Of a stretch of DNA of 64,000 bases, positions 55,453-64,000 are shown one piece after another (positions within the stretch are counted from its first letter, which is position 1; each line of letters opens with the position of its first letter). Under the pieces are notes generated by a model that had not been told where the DNA came from, searched no databases, and saw nothing but the letters and a program-made list of their open reading frames with translations. Origin of the DNA: Burkholderia arboris. GTDB taxonomy: Bacteria > Pseudomonadota > Gammaproteobacteria > Burkholderiales > Burkholderiaceae. A program made the translations under genes and the position numbers. The DNA lies in NCBI RefSeq assembly GCF_902499125.1, contig NZ_CABVPX010000010.1, positions 62,001-126,000 of the forward strand, written 5' to 3'.

Positions 55453-55968
55453 ATGAAGAAACTCCTGATCGCTACCGCCATCGGCGCCTTGTCCGCCACG
55501 ATGCTGGTGTCGGCTCCGAGCGCGTTTGCCCAGGGTACGGCCACGACGACCGCAAAGAAGGCAACGGCCAAGCGCCCGGCGCCGGCCAAGCGCATCATCC
55601 CGCGCAGCAAGAAGGCGCAGGCGCGCGCAGCCGCCAAGGTCGATCCGGTACCGGACGGCGCGGTCAAGTGGGCCTGTAAGGAAGGCCTGTCGTTCGACCT
55701 CGCCGGCGACATGAAGCGCGACCAGGTCGTCACGGTTCACTGGGCGAAGAAGAACTACAAGCTGCCGCGTCAGGCCACGACGACGGGCGCCGACACGTTC
55801 TACGATCCGGCAGCAGGCTTCAAGCTGGTCGTGATCCCGACCAAGGCGATGCTGTTCTCGGACGCAAACGGCGGCGAGCGCCTCGCGGACGAATGCGTGA
55901 CGCCGGAAATGGCACAAGGCACGGCAGCGCCGACGCAATCGAACGAGCTGAAGCCGGCAACGAACTAA
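55453..55968 (+). CDS. Secreted cationic protein with MliC-like domain
   Basis: A 171-residue protein. A signal peptide ([26 protein letters not shown]) is followed by a lysine/alanine-rich linker (about 27-65) and a compact domain (about 70-155) from [15 protein letters not shown] to LADECVTPE. Two cysteines, a V-x-V-x-W strand, T-G-A-D-T-F-Y and [10 protein letters not shown] resemble membrane-bound lysozyme inhibitors of C type (MliC), but there is no lipobox. Likely periplasmic. Similarity is by eye only, so the family is tentative. It is followed 22 bases later by prpD. Confidence 0.6.
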   Translation: MKKLLIATAIGALSATMLVSAPSAFAQGTATTTAKKATAKRPAPAKRIIPRSKKAQARAAAKVDPVPDGAVKWACKEGLSFDLAGDMKRDQVVTVHWAKKNYKLPRQATTTGADTFYDPAAGFKLVVIPTKAMLFSDANGGERLADECVTPEMAQGTAAPTQSNELKPATN

Positions 55969-55990
55969 GCGCGTTCCCCTCGGCCCCTCG

Positions 55991-57442
55991 ATGTCCGCCC
56001 CGGTCTCCAACGTCCGCCCTGCTCCGGATACGGTACTCGTCGATATCGTCGACTACGTGCTGAACACCGGCATCGACAGCGCGCTCGCGCTGGAGACGGC
56101 GCGTCATTGCCTGATCGACACGCTCGGATGTGGACTCGAGGCGCTGTCCTACCCTGCCTGCACCAAGCTGCTCGGCCCCGTCGTGCCCGGCACGATCGTG
56201 CCGAACGGCGCGAAGGTGCCCGGCACGTCCTTCCAGCTCGATCCCGTCCAGGCCGCGTTCGGCATCGGCGCGATGATCCGCTGGCTGGACTTCAACGACA
56301 CCTGGCTCGCTGCCGAATGGGGTCATCCGTCCGACAACCTCGGCGGAATCCTGGCGACGGCCGACTGGCTCTCCCGCACGGCCGTCGCGGCCGGCAGGAA
56401 GCCGCTCCTGATGCGCGACGTCCTGGTCGCGATGATCCAGGCCCACGAGATCCAGGGCTGCCTCGCACTCGAGAATTCATTCAACGCGGTCGGGCTCGAC
56501 CACGTGCTGCTCGTGAAGGTCGCGTCGACCGCCGTCGTCGGCCGGCTGCTCGGGCTCACGCGCGACGAGCTGCTCAACGCGTTGTCCAACGCGTTCGTCG
56601 ACGGCCACGCGCTGCGCACCTATCGCCACGCACCGAACACCGGTTCGCGCAAGTCGTGGGCGGCCGGCGACGCCACGTCCCGCGCGGTGCGCCTCGCGCT
56701 GATCGCGAAAACGGGCGAAATGGGCTACCCGTCGGCACTCACCGCGAAAACCTGGGGCTTCTACGACGTGCTGTTCGACGGCAAGCCGTTCCGCTTCCAG
56801 CGCCCGTACGGCACGTACGTGATGGAAAACGTGCTGTTCAAGATCGCATTCCCCGCCGAGTTCCACGCGCAGACGGCCGCCGAATCCGCGCTGCAGCTGC
56901 ACGCGCAGCTCGCCGCGGCCGGCCGCACGACCGACGACATCGGCAAGATCACGATCCGCACACATGCGGCCGCGATCCGCATCATCGACAAGCAGGGCCC
57001 GCTCGCCAATCCGGCCGACCGCGACCACTGCATCCAGTACATGGTCGCCGTGCCGCTGCTGTTCGGCCGGCTGACCGCGGCCGACTACGAAGATTCGGCC
57101 GCCGCCGATCCCCGCATCGACGCGCTGCGCGCGAAGACCGTATGCGTCGAGGATCCGCAGTTCACGAAGGATTATCACGATCCGGACAAGCGCTCGATCG
57201 CGAATGCGCTGACGATCGAGTTCACGGACGGATCGAAGCTTGCCGAAGTGGCGGTCGAATACCCGCTCGGCCATCGGCGGCGCCGCACCGACGGCATCCC
57301 GCTCCTGGTCGACAAGTTCAGGACCAACCTCGCCCGCCGCTTCCCGGCAAAGCAGCAACAAGCGATTCTCGACGTGTCGCTGGACCAGGCAAAGCTCGAA
57401 GCGATGCCGGTCAATGAGTACGTCGACTTGTATGTGATATAG
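55991..57442 (+). CDS. prpD: 2-methylcitrate dehydratase
   Basis: A 483-residue enzyme, the length of E. coli PrpD, dehydrating 2-methylcitrate to methylaconitate in propionate breakdown. [27 protein letters not shown] and [41 protein letters not shown] segments are the MmgE/PrpD signature. prpB and prpC are not in the window; it is paired instead with acnA, 52 bases downstream, which could hydrate the product or simply share control. Confidence 0.94.
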   Translation: MSAPVSNVRPAPDTVLVDIVDYVLNTGIDSALALETARHCLIDTLGCGLEALSYPACTKLLGPVVPGTIVPNGAKVPGTSFQLDPVQAAFGIGAMIRWLDFNDTWLAAEWGHPSDNLGGILATADWLSRTAVAAGRKPLLMRDVLVAMIQAHEIQGCLALENSFNAVGLDHVLLVKVASTAVVGRLLGLTRDELLNALSNAFVDGHALRTYRHAPNTGSRKSWAAGDATSRAVRLALIAKTGEMGYPSALTAKTWGFYDVLFDGKPFRFQRPYGTYVMENVLFKIAFPAEFHAQTAAESALQLHAQLAAAGRTTDDIGKITIRTHAAAIRIIDKQGPLANPADRDHCIQYMVAVPLLFGRLTAADYEDSAAADPRIDALRAKTVCVEDPQFTKDYHDPDKRSIANALTIEFTDGSKLAEVAVEYPLGHRRRRTDGIPLLVDKFRTNLARRFPAKQQQAILDVSLDQAKLEAMPVNEYVDLYVI

Positions 57443-57494
57443 CCGTCAGATACAGGACACGTAGTTTCCTAGCCTTAAACCCAGGAAAATCACC

Positions 57495-60212
57495 ATGGCC
57501 CACAATCTCCACAAGACCCTCAAGGAATTCGACAGCGGTTCCGGCAAAGGCAAGTTCTACTCGCTGCCGCAGCTCGGCAAGGAGCTGAAGACGAAGATCG
57601 AACGCCTGCCGGTGTCGATCCGTATCGTGCTCGAGTCCGTGCTGCGCAACTACGACGGCAAGAAAATCACCGAAGAGCACATCGAGCAGCTCGCGAACTG
57701 GAAGCCGACCGCAAAGCGCGTCGACGAGATTCCGTTCGTCGTGTCGCGCGTCGTGCTGCAGGACTTCACGGGCGTGCCGCTGCTCGCCGACATCGCGGCC
57801 ATGCGCGGCGTCGCCGAGCGTACGGGCAAGAACCCGAAGAAGATCGAGCCGCTGGTCCCGGTCGATCTCGTCGTCGACCACTCGGTCCAGATCGACTACT
57901 TCCGCCAGAAGGACGCGCTCGACCTGAACATGAAACTGGAATTCCAGCGCAACAACGAGCGCTACCAGTTCATGAAGTGGGGCATGCAGGCATTCGACAC
58001 GTTCAAGGTCGTGCCGCCGGGCGTCGGCATCGTCCACCAGGTGAACCTCGAATACCTCGCGCGCGGCGTCCACAAGAAGGCCGAAGGCAGCGACACCGTG
58101 TACTACCCGGACACCCTCGTCGGCACGGACAGCCACACGACGATGATCAACGGCATCGGCGTGGTCGGCTGGGGCGTGGGCGGCATCGAGGCGGAAGCCG
58201 GCATGCTCGGCCAGCCGGTGTACTTCCTGACGCCGGACGTCGTCGGCGTCGAGCTGAAGGGCAAGCTGCGCGAAGGCGTGACGGCCACCGACCTGGTGCT
58301 GACGATCACCGAAATGCTGCGCAAGGAGAAGGTCGTCGGCAAGTTCGTCGAATTCTTCGGCGAAGGCACGAAGTCGCTGTCGCTGCCGGACCGCGCGACG
58401 ATCGGCAACATGGCGCCGGAATACGGCGCAACGATGGGCTTCTTCCCGGTCGACGAAAAGACGATCGACTACTTCGAAGGCACGGGCCGCACGAAGGCCG
58501 AAATCGCTGCGTTCGAAAACTACTTCAAGGCGCAGAAGCTGTTCGGCATCCCGAAGGCCGGCGACATCGACTACACGAAGGTCGTGACGCTGGATCTGAC
58601 GACGGTCGCCCCGTCGCTGGCCGGCCCGAAGCGCCCGCAGGACCGCATCGAGATCGGTCACGTCAAGTCGACGTTCACCGACCTGTTCTCGAAGCCGGTC
58701 GCGGAAAACGGCTTCGCGAAGAAGGCGGACGACCTGGGCGCGCAGTACACGACGAGCAACGGCGTCGACGTGAAGAACGGCGACATCCTGATCGCCGCGA
58801 TCACGTCGTGCACGAACACGTCGAACCCGAGCGTGCTGCTGGCCGCCGGCCTGCTCGCGAAGAAGGCCGTCGAAGCCGGCCTCACGGTCGATCCGAAGAT
58901 CAAGACCTCGCTCGCGCCGGGATCGCGCATCGTCACCGAGTACCTGACGAAGACGGGCCTGCTGCCCTACCTGTCGAAGCTCGGCTTCGAAGTCGCGGCC
59001 TACGGCTGCACGACCTGTATCGGCAACGCGGGCGACCTCACGCCGGAACTGAACGAAGCGATCACGAAGAACGACATCGTCGCGGCAGCCGTGCTGTCGG
59101 GCAACCGCAACTTCGAAGCGCGTATCCACCCGAACATCCGCGCGAACTTCCTCGCGTCGCCGCCGCTGGTCGTCGCGTACGCGATCGCCGGCAACATCAC
59201 GCGCGACCTGATGACGGAACCGGTCGGCAAGGGCAAGGGCGGCCGCGACATCTACCTCGGCGACATCTGGCCGACGAGCGAGGAAATCCACGCGCTGCTC
59301 AAGTTCGCGCTCGATCCGAAGAAGTTCGAGGACAACTACTCGAAGCTGACCAAGAAGGGCGACCTCTGGAGCAAGATCGAGGGCGAATCGGGCCAGGTGT
59401 ACGACTGGCCGAAGTCGACGTACATCGCCGAGCCGCCGTTCTTCGGCAGCGACTTCTCGATGGAACCGGCTGCGTCGATCCCGACGGTCAAGGGCGCGCG
59501 CGCGCTGGGCATCTTCGGCGACTCGGTCACGACCGACCACATCAGCCCGGCAGGCTCGATCAAGGAAGACTCGCCGGCAGGCAAGTGGCTGAAGGAAAAC
59601 GGCGTGCAGAAGGCCGACTTCAACAGCTACGGCTCGCGCCGCGGCAACCATGACGTGATGATGCGCGGCACGTTCGCGAACGTCCGGATCAAGAACCTGA
59701 TGATCCCGGCGAAGGCGGACGGCACGCGCGTCGAAGGCGGCCTGACGATCCACCAGCCGAGCGGCGAACAACAGTCGATCTACGACGCGGCGATGCAGTA
59801 CGTCGGCGCCGACACGCCGACCGTCGTGTTCGCGGGCGAAGAGTACGGCACGGGCTCGTCGCGCGACTGGGCCGCGAAGGGTACGCAGCTGCTCGGCGTG
59901 AAGGCCGTGATCGCACGCAGCTTCGAGCGGATCCACCGCTCGAACCTGGTCGGCATGGGCGTGCTGCCGCTGCAGTTCAAGGGCGCGGACAGCATCCAGT
60001 CGCTCCGCATCACCGGTGAAGAGACGTACGACATCGAAGGCCTCGGCGACGACTTCAAGCCGCAGCAGGACGTCACGCTCGTGATCAACCGCAAGAACGG
60101 CGAAACGCAGCGCGTGCCGGTACTGCTGCGCATCGATACGCCGATCGAAGTCGACTACTACAAGCACGGCGGTATCCTGCCGTTCGTGCTGCGCTCGCTG
60201 CTCGCAGCGTAA
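57495..60212 (+). CDS. acnA: Aconitate hydratase A
   Basis: A 905-residue [4Fe-4S] aconitase of the AcnA/IRP1 type. Cluster cysteines are in [17 protein letters not shown] and [32 protein letters not shown] and [15 protein letters not shown] are catalytic segments. It converts citrate to isocitrate and ends the plus-strand TCA/propionate set. A classic two-hairpin terminator follows. Length is normal. Confidence 0.97.
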   Translation: MAHNLHKTLKEFDSGSGKGKFYSLPQLGKELKTKIERLPVSIRIVLESVLRNYDGKKITEEHIEQLANWKPTAKRVDEIPFVVSRVVLQDFTGVPLLADIAAMRGVAERTGKNPKKIEPLVPVDLVVDHSVQIDYFRQKDALDLNMKLEFQRNNERYQFMKWGMQAFDTFKVVPPGVGIVHQVNLEYLARGVHKKAEGSDTVYYPDTLVGTDSHTTMINGIGVVGWGVGGIEAEAGMLGQPVYFLTPDVVGVELKGKLREGVTATDLVLTITEMLRKEKVVGKFVEFFGEGTKSLSLPDRATIGNMAPEYGATMGFFPVDEKTIDYFEGTGRTKAEIAAFENYFKAQKLFGIPKAGDIDYTKVVTLDLTTVAPSLAGPKRPQDRIEIGHVKSTFTDLFSKPVAENGFAKKADDLGAQYTTSNGVDVKNGDILIAAITSCTNTSNPSVLLAAGLLAKKAVEAGLTVDPKIKTSLAPGSRIVTEYLTKTGLLPYLSKLGFEVAAYGCTTCIGNAGDLTPELNEAITKNDIVAAAVLSGNRNFEARIHPNIRANFLASPPLVVAYAIAGNITRDLMTEPVGKGKGGRDIYLGDIWPTSEEIHALLKFALDPKKFEDNYSKLTKKGDLWSKIEGESGQVYDWPKSTYIAEPPFFGSDFSMEPAASIPTVKGARALGIFGDSVTTDHISPAGSIKEDSPAGKWLKENGVQKADFNSYGSRRGNHDVMMRGTFANVRIKNLMIPAKADGTRVEGGLTIHQPSGEQQSIYDAAMQYVGADTPTVVFAGEEYGTGSSRDWAAKGTQLLGVKAVIARSFERIHRSNLVGMGVLPLQFKGADSIQSLRITGEETYDIEGLGDDFKPQQDVTLVINRKNGETQRVPVLLRIDTPIEVDYYKHGGILPFVLRSLLAA

Positions 60213-60233
60213 GCGCCCTGCTTTTGCAGGTGT

Positions 60234-60257
60234 CGCAACCGCCTCGCGGCGGTTGCG
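60234..60257 (+). terminator. First 3' hairpin of acnA
   Basis: CGCAACCGCC (60234-60243) and GGCGGTTGCG (60248-60257) form a perfect 10-bp stem with a TCGC loop, 12 bases before the main terminator. Probably a helper or stabilising hairpin. Confidence 0.55.
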
Positions 60258-60269
60258 GCCGATTTGGAT

Positions 60270-60295
60270 GCCCGACTTCGGTCGGGCTTTTTTTT
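60270..60295 (+). terminator. Intrinsic terminator of acnA
   Basis: GCCCGAC-TTCG-GTCGGGC (60270-60287) followed by eight T (60288-60295), a textbook tetraloop terminator. Confidence 0.95.
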
Positions 60296-60413
60296 GGTCC
60301 ATCGCGGATGCATCGACGCCCTGCCGACTGGCCGCGCCACGCACACGGACAGCCGCGCTGCAACGCAGGGCACCGTGTCACAATGGCACCACCCTCGACC
60401 CCGACCGCGCCCC

Positions 60414-61343
60414 ATGCTCCGTCCCGCCCTGCAACTTGCCGCAGTGCTTCTGTCCTTGATGACCGCCACGACGGCGCTGGCCGACGGTCAGTACTTCCAC
60501 AAGCGCTTTGCAGGCCGGATCGACGGCCGCCATGCGTTCACGATGGATCTCAAGAATGTCGACGGAAGACTGACGGGAAGCTATCGCTACGCAGGCAAGC
60601 GCATCGATCTGTCGCTGAGCGGAAACATCGATGCGGCGGGCGCCTTTACGATGGACGAGACCGGAAGCGACGGCCAGCGCACCGGCACCTTCACGGGCAA
60701 GGTGGTCGACGACACGCTCGACGGTACCTGGGCATCGGCCCGTGGCGACCGGCATTTGCCCGTCGACGCGCACCAGACGTCGGAAATCGTCATCGGCTCG
60801 AAACGCGAGATTCTCACGCAGGCGATCGGCACGTATGTGCTCGACAGCATCTCCGGCTTCGGCGGAGCCAACGGCATGTGGGATTCATGGCGCGACAAAG
60901 GCCGATGGAAATCGAACATTTCGGCCATCGCAATGGCGCGCCGCGAGTTCTCGGACGTGAACCTGACACGCGAGGACCTGCATCGGCTCGACAGCATGAC
61001 CGTCACCGTGGACCGGGCGCTCGCGACGCACCTGAGCGTCGACGGCAAGGTGCTGCTGTCGATCCCGTACCGCGACGCAGGCATGCAGTACGAGCTTGGC
61101 CGGCCCCACGACGACACCGCGGCCCTGTCGCCCGCCACGACGGTGCATGACGAGCATCTCTACCTGCTCGCGCGCGACGAGATCGATTTCGTCCCGGCGA
61201 TGTCGGGTCGCTTTTTGCCCAACGATCACCTGGACGTCGCGACCATCAGCTATGCCGTCGTCGACAAGACCTTCGACGTCTCCTTGCAGGACAGCAACTG
61301 CTGTAGCGGCACCGTGTTCACGTTCCGGCGCAAGGATCGGTAA
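60414..61343 (+). CDS. Secreted protein of unknown function
   Basis: A 309-residue protein. The signal peptide (about 1-24, LAAVLLSLMTATTALADG) leads to an exported two-part body. The first part (about 25-115) is a chain of short beta strands with glycines: DLKNVDGRLTGSYRYAG, LSGNIDAAGAFTMDE, GTFTGKVVDDTLDGTWAS; the last resembles the G-x-x-x-G-T-W-x-S edge motif seen in small secreted beta-barrel domains. The second part (about 120-309) is not recognised and ends with a vicinal C-C pair (SNCCSGTVF). The start ATG has a poor ribosome-binding site. It stands alone after the acnA terminator. Confidence 0.7.
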   Translation: MLRPALQLAAVLLSLMTATTALADGQYFHKRFAGRIDGRHAFTMDLKNVDGRLTGSYRYAGKRIDLSLSGNIDAAGAFTMDETGSDGQRTGTFTGKVVDDTLDGTWASARGDRHLPVDAHQTSEIVIGSKREILTQAIGTYVLDSISGFGGANGMWDSWRDKGRWKSNISAIAMARREFSDVNLTREDLHRLDSMTVTVDRALATHLSVDGKVLLSIPYRDAGMQYELGRPHDDTAALSPATTVHDEHLYLLARDEIDFVPAMSGRFLPNDHLDVATISYAVVDKTFDVSLQDSNCCSGTVFTFRRKDR

Positions 61344-61358
61344 CGGCGCCGCGCCGCG

Positions 61359-61793
61359 TCACGCCGCATCGCTGCGTCGCGCCTTCGCGCCGGCACCCGC
61401 CCGCGCGTTCTTCTTCAGATGCGTGCGGTTGTATTCGATCGCCGCGCGCACCAGCGTCTTCAGCGCCTGCTTGTCGATCCGGTCGCCTTCGAACAGATCG
61501 ATCGCGCGCCGCGCATTGCCTTCCAGGCCGTCGTTGAACAGCTTCTCGGGATCGGGCAGCTGCGCGCCGTGCATGAAGGTCACTTTCACCTTGCCCTTGT
61601 GCGCGTTCGCCACCGCGATCATCCCGTCGCACGACCAGACGGGGCTGCCCATCCATTTCCATTCCTCGACGATGCCCGCTTGCGCGGCGAGAATCGTCTG
61701 GCGCAGGTCGGCGAACGTCTTGCCGCGCCAGTCGGCGATGCCTGCAATCAGCGCGTCGATGCGCTCCGACGGCGTGAGGTCGGTTGAGCTCAT
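61359..61793 (-). CDS. DUF1801 (YdhG-like) family protein
   Basis: A 144-residue protein of the YdhG/DUF1801 fold: RIDALIAGIADWRGKTFADLRQTIL, EEWKWMGSPVWSCDGMIAVANAHKGKVKVTF and a basic C-terminal tail. Members often accompany SRPBCC proteins and ArsR regulators. The start overlaps the SRPBCC stop as ATGA, so it is the third, coupled gene of the operon. Biochemical role unknown. Confidence 0.82.
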   Translation of the reverse strand: MSSTDLTPSERIDALIAGIADWRGKTFADLRQTILAAQAGIVEEWKWMGSPVWSCDGMIAVANAHKGKVKVTFMHGAQLPDPEKLFNDGLEGNARRAIDLFEGDRIDKQALKTLVRAAIEYNRTHLKKNARAGAGAKARRSDAA

Positions 61794-62221
61794 GCGCGCG
61801 CCTCCGTGCCTTCGTCCGGGCGCGCCAGCACCTGTTCGAGCGACTCGAAGAACCGTACCCAGCCGTGCTGCGCACCACGGTACGCCTGCTCCTGATCCGC
61901 GCGGAAGCCGACCTGCTCCATGCGCAGGTGCGTACCGGCCGGCGTCGGCGTGAGCGTCCACGTGACGACGCTGTCGAGGCCGTACGCAGCCCACGTGTAG
62001 GAGAGCGTGCGCGGCGGCTCGATCGTCAGCACCGTGCAGTCGACCGAGCCCCAGTCCGCGCGAAAGCTGAATGCGCGCCCCGCGACGGGCTCGAAGTCGC
62101 TCTTCATCAGCCACGCCTCGATCAGGTGCGGTTGCGTGAGCGCGCGCCAGATCTTCTCCGGCGGATGCGGCAGCTCCCGGTCGACGACGACGGAGCGCGT
62201 TTCGGTCGTGGCTTGGTTCAT
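61790..62221 (-). CDS. SRPBCC / AHSA1-type domain protein
   Basis: A 143-residue helix-grip protein. The N-terminal strand VDRELPHPPEKIWRALTQPHLIEAWL and C-terminal helix AYRGAQHGWVRFFESLEQVL are typical of the AHSA1 (Hsp90 activator-like) group, which forms a hydrophobic ligand cavity. The start shares its A with the arsR stop (TAATG) and its stop overlaps DUF1801. Ligand unknown. Confidence 0.87.
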   Translation of the reverse strand: MNQATTETRSVVVDRELPHPPEKIWRALTQPHLIEAWLMKSDFEPVAGRAFSFRADWGSVDCTVLTIEPPRTLSYTWAAYGLDSVVTWTLTPTPAGTHLRMEQVGFRADQEQAYRGAQHGWVRFFESLEQVLARPDEGTEARA

Positions 62222-62544
62222 TACTGATCCATCCTTTTGAGCAAATCTTCGAGGGCATCGAACCGGCTCTGCCAGAAGCCTGCCATCTGGCTCGTCCAGT
62301 CGATCAACGGGGCCAGCGCCTGCGGCTGCGCGCTGTAGTGCGTCTGCCGGCCTTCGTGACGGTCGTTCACGAGTCCGGCCTGCTTCAGTACGCCGAGGTG
62401 CTTCGACACGGCCGGCTGCGAGACGCCCGCATGGGCCGTCAGTGCGGCGACCGTCAGCTCGCCCTCCGCGCACAGCCGCTCGAATAGCGCGCGGCGCGTC
62501 GGATCGGCAAGCGTCCTGAAAAGCATGTCGTGAGCGTTCTGCAT
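62221..62544 (-). CDS. ArsR-family transcriptional regulator
   Basis: A 107-residue winged helix-turn-helix repressor: LADPTRRALFERLCAEGELTVAALTAHAGVSQPAVSKHLGVLKQAGLVNDRHEGRQTHY. No metal-binding cysteine pair (CVC box) is visible, so it is the non-metal SRPBCC-linked type rather than an arsenic or zinc sensor. First of three overlapping genes. An 11-bp inverted repeat lies ten bases upstream of the ATG, so autoregulation is likely. Confidence 0.93.
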   Translation of the reverse strand: MQNAHDMLFRTLADPTRRALFERLCAEGELTVAALTAHAGVSQPAVSKHLGVLKQAGLVNDRHEGRQTHYSAQPQALAPLIDWTSQMAGFWQSRFDALEDLLKRMDQ

Positions 62545-62553
62545 GTCGTCCAA

Positions 62554-62579
62554 AATCCATAACCATCCGGTTATGGATT
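62554..62579. promoter_or_regulatory. Perfect inverted repeat, probable ArsR operator
   Basis: AATCCATAACC (62554-62564) and GGTTATGGATT (62569-62579) are exact complements with a 4-base spacer, directly upstream of arsR. This is the usual location and size of an ArsR-family autoregulatory operator; it should overlap the promoter. Confidence 0.8.
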
Positions 62580-63193
62580 GAAGGATATCCGCTGATCGGC
62601 GCACGTCAAGGCGGGATTTCGCGAACGATGTCAATCGATCGCGAGCGGGTGGCGCGGACGTCACGCCGGCTCGCGCGCGTCGGCCAATTCGAGCGTTTCC
62701 TCTAATCCGCAATCGCGGCACGCGATCCGAAAGGCGCCTGCAAGACTGCCCGCCGCGCTGTTCCACAGTTCGGGAAACGTTTGCGTGTAGCCGGCCCCGT
62801 TTTTGTGCATGCGTGCATCCGTTCCTGACGAGGTGCTTTCGCTTGACCACATAGTGCGACTCGGCGAGTGGCAACGGACACGCAAACGCCACGCATGTGC
62901 GCGTCGGTCCGCTCCGCGATCGCGCACGTTCCGATGCCGCGACGAATGACTCGTGCGTGCGAACGTCGCGACTCGTCGTGCCCCCGTGCCGCGAACCGGT
63001 TCCGCTCGCCGGACCGGCCATCGCTTGCACGCACGACGCGACAGGCGCGTGCGCACGCAACGATGTCAGAACTACCAGCTATGGAAAATGGCAGCTACCC
63101 GAACGGCACCGACGCCCTACGCTCGTCACCGCTCGCGGCCCCACAAGGGCCGGGGGTTCCAGTAACGTCGCCTCTCCTAAAAAAGGACTCCCG
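62580..63193. other. Intergenic region between arsR and the S53 peptidase gene
   Basis: About 614 bases. Contains one low-confidence minus-strand small ORF (62661-62810). The rest, 62811-63193, has overlapping weak frames and many CG-rich short repeats but nothing I can support; AAAAAAGGA just before 63194 is the ribosome-binding site of the peptidase gene. Confidence 0.45.
62661..62810 (-). CDS. Small ORF, 49 aa, doubtful
   Basis: A 49-residue frame starting MHKNGAGYTQTFPELWNSAAG and ending with a C-R-D-C pair and LELADAREPA. Third-position GC is high, as in real genes here, and AGGAA lies 11 bases upstream. The C-x-x-C could bind metal or form a disulfide. No family is recognised and overlapping frames also exist, so it may be chance. 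Confidence 0.3.
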   Translation of the reverse strand: MHKNGAGYTQTFPELWNSAAGSLAGAFRIACRDCGLEETLELADAREPA

Positions 63194-64000
63194 ATGAAAA
63201 GGAACGCCTGGTTTGCCCTTCCCCTTCCGTCGCCCCGCCGCCTCGCGTGCGTGGCACCGCTCGTGTTCGCCGCAGCCGCGGCGCATGCGGCGACGGATTG
63301 GGTCGATACTCATACGAAGGCCTTTCTGACCGGCCCGCAGTTGATGGCGCGCAGTGCGGCGCCGTCGCTCGAACTGGCAGCCGGTGAAACGACCAACGTC
63401 GTCGTCAGCCTGAAGCTGCGCAACGCCGCGCAGCTCAAGCAACTGGCGCGCGACGTGAACCGGCCCGGCAGCGCGCATTACCGCAAGTACCTGACGCACG
63501 AGCAGTTCCTCGCCAACTATGCGCCGACGGATGCGCAGGTGAAGTCGGTCGTCGACTATCTGCACAAGAGCGGCTTCGTGAACGTCGAAGTCGCGCCGAA
63601 CCGGCTGCTGGTGTCCGCCAGCGGCACGGCCGGCACGGTGAAGACGGCCTTCAATACGTCGCTCGTGCACTTCCAGTACGCGGGCCGTTCGGGCTTCGCC
63701 AATGCGTCGACCGCGCAGGTGCCGCGCGCCCTCGCCGACGTCGTCGGCTCGGTGCTCGGGCTGCAGAGCGTCGCGCACGCACGGCCGATGCTGCGCATCG
63801 GCAACGTGGCCAAGCCGCAGGCACTCGCGGCAGGCACGGCGACGGGCCACTATCCGAAGGAATTCCCGGGCCTCTACAACGCGACCGGCGTGCCGACCGC
63901 GGCCGGCGTGACCGTCGGCATCATCACGATCGGCGGCGTGTCGCAGACGCTGCAGGACCTGAAGCAGTTCACGTCGAGCAACGGCTATGGCGCGGTCGCA
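63194..64000 (+). CDS. S53 (sedolisin/kumamolisin-type) peptidase, 3'-truncated
   Basis: The first 269 residues are visible; the frame runs off the window end. A signal peptide (to about residue 32, AAAAAHA) is followed by a pro-kumamolisin activation domain (about 45-190): SLKLRNAAQLKQLARDVNRPGSAHYRKYLTHEQFLANYAPTD-like blocks and SVLGLQSVAHARP. The catalytic domain starts at about 215 (YPKEFPGLYNATGVPTAAG, GVTVGIITIGG). The Glu-Asp-Ser catalytic residues lie beyond the window. These are secreted acid proteases activated by cleavage of the propeptide. AAGGA lies upstream of the ATG. Confidence 0.9.
   Translation, partial: MKRNAWFALPLPSPRRLACVAPLVFAAAAAHAATDWVDTHTKAFLTGPQLMARSAAPSLELAAGETTNVVVSLKLRNAAQLKQLARDVNRPGSAHYRKYLTHEQFLANYAPTDAQVKSVVDYLHKSGFVNVEVAPNRLLVSASGTAGTVKTAFNTSLVHFQYAGRSGFANASTAQVPRALADVVGSVLGLQSVAHARPMLRIGNVAKPQALAAGTATGHYPKEFPGLYNATGVPTAAGVTVGIITIGGVSQTLQDLKQFTSSNGYGAVA

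Noticed and set aside
57411-60344. 977-residue minus-strand open frame
   Set aside because: Exact antisense of acnA, Arg/Asp/Val-rich and without motifs; a GC-rich shadow of a real gene.

Overview
The window is very GC-rich bacterial DNA with dense genes, strong GC3 codon bias and long antisense shadow frames. Gene content and order fit a Burkholderia cepacia complex species, probably the second chromosome. Two blocks support this: genes matching the bce-II cepacian exopolysaccharide cluster as I recall it, and the beta-proteobacterial order leuC-leuD-leuB-asd-fimV-truA-trpF-trpB-methylase-trpA-accD-folC-dedD-cvpA-purF-metZ. I could run no database search; names rest on recognised motifs and synteny. 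No rRNA, tRNA, CRISPR array, insertion sequence or prophage was seen.

Layout. (1) 1-13936, cepacian cluster II: three membrane O-acyltransferases (bceU partial, bceS, bceO), UTP-glucose-1-phosphate uridylyltransferase (bceT), a two-domain glycosyltransferase (bceR), a Wzx-type flippase (bceQ), a secreted NHL/beta-propeller protein (bceP) and the GDP-rhamnose pair bceN/bceM. Together they supply UDP-glucose and GDP-rhamnose, add sugars and acyl groups, and export the repeat unit. A 47-codon membrane-peptide gene hides between bceT and bceS. (2) 13955-34358, amino-acid and housekeeping block, almost all on the minus strand: metZ, purF, cvpA, dedD, folC, accD, trpA, an orphan DNA methylase, trpB, trpF, truA, fimV, asd, leuB, leuD, an entericidin and leuC. 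The one plus-strand gene inside it is a lone flagellar-hook paralog (28154-29398). (3) 34593-46726, accessory block: two tandem Tat-exported paralogs of unknown function, a cupin, a glutathione transferase, a SnoaL-like protein, a LysR/MFS pair, a lysP-like permease with Lrp regulator and dimethylargininase, a DUF1479 oxygenase, a VOC protein and an AraC regulator. (4) 46818-60212, TCA block: sdhCDAB-sdhE-gltA on minus, a divergent GntR regulator, then mdh, a CitE-like lyase, a small secreted protein, prpD and acnA on plus. (5) 60414-64000: a secreted unknown, an ArsR-SRPBCC-DUF1801 operon, and the start of an S53 peptidase.

The most interesting new signals are regulatory. A 39-codon ORF just upstream of asd ends in a run made almost only of Thr, Ile and Lys codons, the end products of the Asd pathway; it looks like an attenuation leader peptide and may be leaderless. 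A SAM-II-like motif followed by two hairpins and a U-tract lies in the metZ leader. A perfect 16-bp palindrome sits at gntR/mdh and a perfect 11+4+11 inverted repeat at arsR. A CGATTC-(T)CGATAT motif is shared by two cepacian promoters. Each is stated with its limits below.
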